Source: Ottelia alismoides (taxonomy: Eukaryota > Streptophyta > Magnoliopsida > Alismatales > Hydrocharitaceae). From it: a stretch of 64,000 nucleotides of DNA. This document shows, one piece after another, positions 60,932-64,000 of the stretch (position 1 is its first letter; each line of letters opens with the position of its first letter). Under the pieces are notes generated by a model. The model was not told the DNA's origin. It saw only the letters and a program-made list of their open reading frames with translations, and searched no databases. The position numbers were made by a program, and so were the translations under genes. The stretch covers positions 644,581 to 708,580 of the forward strand of contig JAZKJV010006950.1 in assembly GCA_037367405.1 (NCBI GenBank), read 5' to 3'.

Positions 60932-61484
60932 TATTTACAATATATAGCTATACATAGGTATATGTACAATACGTATTTTTAATTTTTGATTTTTTTTCTA
61001 TTTTTATTTGGTTTTGATTTTTAATTGTTTTTATTTTATTTATTTACAATATATAATATAGAGTATTTACAAAAGTTATAAAAATTACTTTTATATATTT
61101 ACAGAGTTGAATAAATATGTATATAGGTGTGGTTGATGTACATGATGAAAGGGGTATTTTTGATCTTTTTAATTTTTAACTTTTTATTTTGTTTTTATCT
61201 TTTTATAAATAGATACAGGTATTTACAAGCATATTTTTGGGTGAGGAAAATATAGTTTTATTTATTTACATAAATATTTACACATGAGCCCCTATCTCCC
61301 TCTACTTTGGCTTTTATGCGGTCAGGCCCATGCTGAGCCCTCCCTTGGGTTAGGTTGCTCAATATTTATTCTAAATATTTTCCCTCTTTTTCTTTTTACT
61401 CTTGATTCTTTTATTTTTGCACAAAAACATGCTAATTACAGGTTTTTACACAATGCATGCTTTTGGTAATTATTCCTATTTACA
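60932..61484 (-). promoter_or_regulatory. UGUAAAUA cluster in LTR2 U3 (eight copies)
   Basis: On the sense strand TGTAAATA occurs at 60932, 61041, 61064, 61096, 61220, 61263, 61275 and 61477 (left plus coordinates). Positions differ from LTR1, so this is not only a shared block. Confidence 0.5.
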
Positions 61485-61558
61485 TATATCTACATGTATT
61501 TGCAAAGGTTTTTGTAGCTAAAATATAAGAATAAAGAGTAATGAATGGGCATTCATCA

Positions 61559-63284
61559 CCCCCCTATACTTAACTTTGCTAGTCCCTTAGCAAACACTTA
61601 TTTGAAAAAGAAGTGAAAAAGAAAGGAAGAAAAAGAAAAAAGAGGGGAATGTACATGGATCAAGGTTGAATCATTAAACTTTCCTTCATTAAATTGAATT
61701 ATGGAGCTCAATCAGATCTTTGGATTATTAATGTGTCGGAACCTTATTTGGACTTAAGCTTAAAACCCAACAGCCTCTAAGTTCCACCAATCTATGGGCA
61801 AGACTCCTCAATAACCATATTAGAACAAGTCTACATACACAAACTCTAATGACCATGAATCTTTCCATGCAGTGTAAGTGATGTGTGGCTCCCCACCTCA
61901 GAAGTAACAAAGAAACAACCTCCCTCAACCTGGTAACTCTAATGCCTCGGTCTAGCAACTCTTTCCTCGAGAAGCGGGGTATTCCCTTCTAAGTTCAAGT
62001 GCAACGGCTCAAGAAGAGGGGGAAGAAGTATAGACTTTTGGAAGCTTAGCCAGTGTAGCTAAGTCTCCCGCTGCAAGCTTCATGAGATGTAACATGGATA
62101 CCATAAGCTTTGCTTTATTTGACTATATACACTCCGGTGGGGTTATTAAATTTTCAATCCGACCCACCATTTTTTTGGAGCTCTTTTTGTATTTTTGCAT
62201 TTTTTTCAAGGACTTCTATACAGCATATCTACCTGGTGCAGCATATATACAAGAAATTTTCCTCTTGAGCCAGTAGACTATCTCTTTTGAAGCTTTATTG
62301 CAACCCACAGCTTCTGTCTTTAGCCTTCATCACCACTAGACCAAGTTGAGACGCACTTCCTTCACTAGAAGAAGAAGAGAGGTTCCGCCTAGAAGTACTA
62401 CCCTCATATGCTACCCCAAGCCAAAGGAAACTGCCTCCTCACCACCTCATCCGTGGAGAGCCATGTGTAAAGTGCTAGTGCAAGTCAAGCCATTGTCTCT
62501 AAGAGTCATGCGTGTGTTGTTAAGTGTTCTACTTAGGCTCATCAAGATGACATATGCTCATAGCCTAGTGGACTCAAAGAATTAAGTCCTTATGGACCTG
62601 AAAAGCCTTAACCCTAAGTCCTATAAGGTTCCTCTTAGAGTTAAGTGGATTAAGATCTTATTCAAGCTCCATTTCTCAATTTAATTCCAGGCTTAGTTTA
62701 AATGTCAACTCTCATCCAGGAAAAACTATATACATATATGTACACAAGATGCTATTTACAAATATTTTACAATCATGCAAAATTTTTGAAAAAATGTTTT
62801 GAAATCATGGATGAATGATGCATGAGGTGCAAGTTTTGCAAAAAGATATTTACAAACATTTACACAAGATTTTTGTAAACTTTTGATTTTCAAAACATTT
62901 TGGAAAAATTTTGTACTATATGCATAATTTTGATACAAAAATATTTACACAAGCTTTACACAAGAGATTTTTGAAATCATTTTTACAAAAATACTTTGTA
63001 CACTAGCTATGTATGTGCAAGATGAAAGAAGTTTATGTACATGATAAATTTTTAATTTTTGTGATTTTTAGCCATTTTATTTATTAACACACTCACACAA
63101 AGTACGAGTTATGGCTAAAGTATATATGAAATATATACACACCCCCCCTATACTTAGCTCGAACGATGTCCTTAGAGTGATCAAGAGCGATGAAGAAGAC
63201 ATAACTCGTGCTTAGTAATAGGGGACTGAAAAGGAATGGCTAAGTACAGAAACGAATAAATGAATAGAATGAGAGGGACTCGGT
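61559..63284 (-). other. E2 3' region between pol and LTR, non-coding
   Basis: Conserved with the E1 3' region (52327-54070). No sense-strand protein was seen. Confidence 0.7.
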
Positions 63285-63500
63285 GGTTTCCCCCTATACT
63301 TAGGATTAACTAATCCTAAGTATAGCAAGCTGTACATGAAGGGAAATCCGAGTGAAGAAGATACAGAGTCTGCCCCCCCCTATACTTAGGGTAAAATATC
63401 CCTAAGTATAGGCAGCAAAACAGGAGCAGAACGAATGAAAAGAATACCCGCAGGTCCTACCTCCCCCCTATACTTAGGGTAAAGTACACCCTAAGTATAG
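63285..63500 (-). repeat. Hairpin / polypurine-like array in E2
   Basis: Three hairpins with CTATACTTAGG(A/G) arms near 63294-63328, 63380-63414 and 63467-63499, each next to a C-run on the plus strand. Same order as in E1. Confidence 0.85.
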
Positions 63501-63632
63501 CATAATCATAAGATGAGAAAAGGGATGTGGGACTAAAGAATAGAATGATATGGACAACTGGATCTATACAAGGTGGAGGAACAGTGAAAATCAGGCGTGA
63601 GATGCAAAAGATGTGAGTCAAGAGACCACATC

Positions 63633-64000
63633 TCACGCAAAATGAATAGGGGCAACAATAACGTCCCGCGGCTCATGATCTAGAAATGGCTTGAGCCGCT
63701 GGCCGTTCACTCGAAAGGTACTCTCAGAAGACAACTCGGATATATCAATGCTACCATTGTCGTGTACCTTTCTGACCAAGTAGGGTCCCTTCCATTTGCT
63801 CTGCAGCTTCCCTGGAAACAAACGAAGCCTCGCATCAAACAGCCATACTCTCTGTCCAATCTCAAAATACTTGTGGCTGATGTGAGAATCATGCCACTCC
63901 TTCACTCTCTCCTTATACTGTAGGCTGTTTGAAAAAGCTGTATCTCTAAGCTCCTCCAGGGCAGCTAACTCTGCCCTCCTCTGGTCTCCTACACCATCTG
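63633..64000 (-). pseudogene. Athila E2 integrase C-terminal end (runs off the window)
   Basis: The minus strand reads WLFDARLRLFPGKLQSKW and KVHDNGSIDISEL (about 63690-63850), ending at a stop at 63633. Unlike E1 the codon before HDSHIS is Trp, so this part is open. The rest of the element lies beyond the right edge. Confidence 0.85.

Larger units (their letters stand above)
58663..61558 (-). mobile_element. Athila LTR2, truncated at its 3' end
   Basis: On the minus strand it begins TGATGAATGCCC after the polypurine tract at 61559. U3, TATATA box (60543-60548), candidate intron (59978-60288) and GC-rich block (59420-60830) match LTR1. About 700 bp of the LTR 3' end is missing: near 58663 the sequence passes straight into E1 gag. 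It is the 3' LTR of E2, and would also serve as the 5' LTR of E1 in a tandem. Confidence 0.85.

Overview
This window looks like nuclear DNA of a flowering plant. It is almost wholly transposable elements: Ty1/copia and Ty3/gypsy (Athila-type) LTR retrotransposons, LINEs, hAT-like elements and MITEs. The only host-gene material I can support is a broken minus-strand gene of the TMEM209 / 'cytochrome B561-related' type, with GT-AG introns. I saw no tRNA, rRNA, CRISPR array or bacterial feature. The clade within angiosperms cannot be fixed from the sequence.

Layout. 1-4731 is a near-identical copy of 45085-49816. 4732-9807 is a LINE split by a solo Athila LTR (5787-9461). 9808-17323 is a chain of truncated pieces: non-autonomous LTR element B1, a fragment of a long copia-type LTR, and a small copia (D). 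17324-22320 is a minus-strand LINE interrupted by a hAT-like element (17690-20118), which itself holds another LINE fragment. 22848-23819 is a second hAT-like element. 24375-35940 is non-autonomous LTR element B2. It holds copia H (26499-35348), which holds a solo LTR (26820-29341) and a small TRIM-like element (33509-34728). 36049-36692 carries two intact internal exons of the TMEM209-like gene. 37203-46016 is copia C, which holds a solo Athila LTR (38757-42345) and a hAT-like MITE (44516-44733). 46485-46904 carries the first two exons of the same gene. 48731-64000 is an Athila tandem: LTR, internal region with pol, truncated LTR, then the next internal region.

Most nesting is shown by exact 5-bp target duplications (AGCAC, CTACC, GTATA, GGTTG, CCTGG, TCGTT), by 8-bp duplications for the hAT-like elements, and by reading frames of the host element that rejoin across the insert. 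No retrotransposon here looks autonomous: all carry stops, frameshifts or lost domains.

The most interesting signals are in the Athila-type elements. All four LTRs that are long enough have a candidate 5'-leader intron (about 311-330 bp, AG|GT to GCAG|G). The RNA sense strand carries a cluster of UGUAAAUA words confined to U3 and the 3' region, the class of site bound by PUF proteins. Between pol and the 3' LTR there is an array of near-perfect hairpins, each abutting a polypurine-tract-like run. All of these are reading-based and untested.
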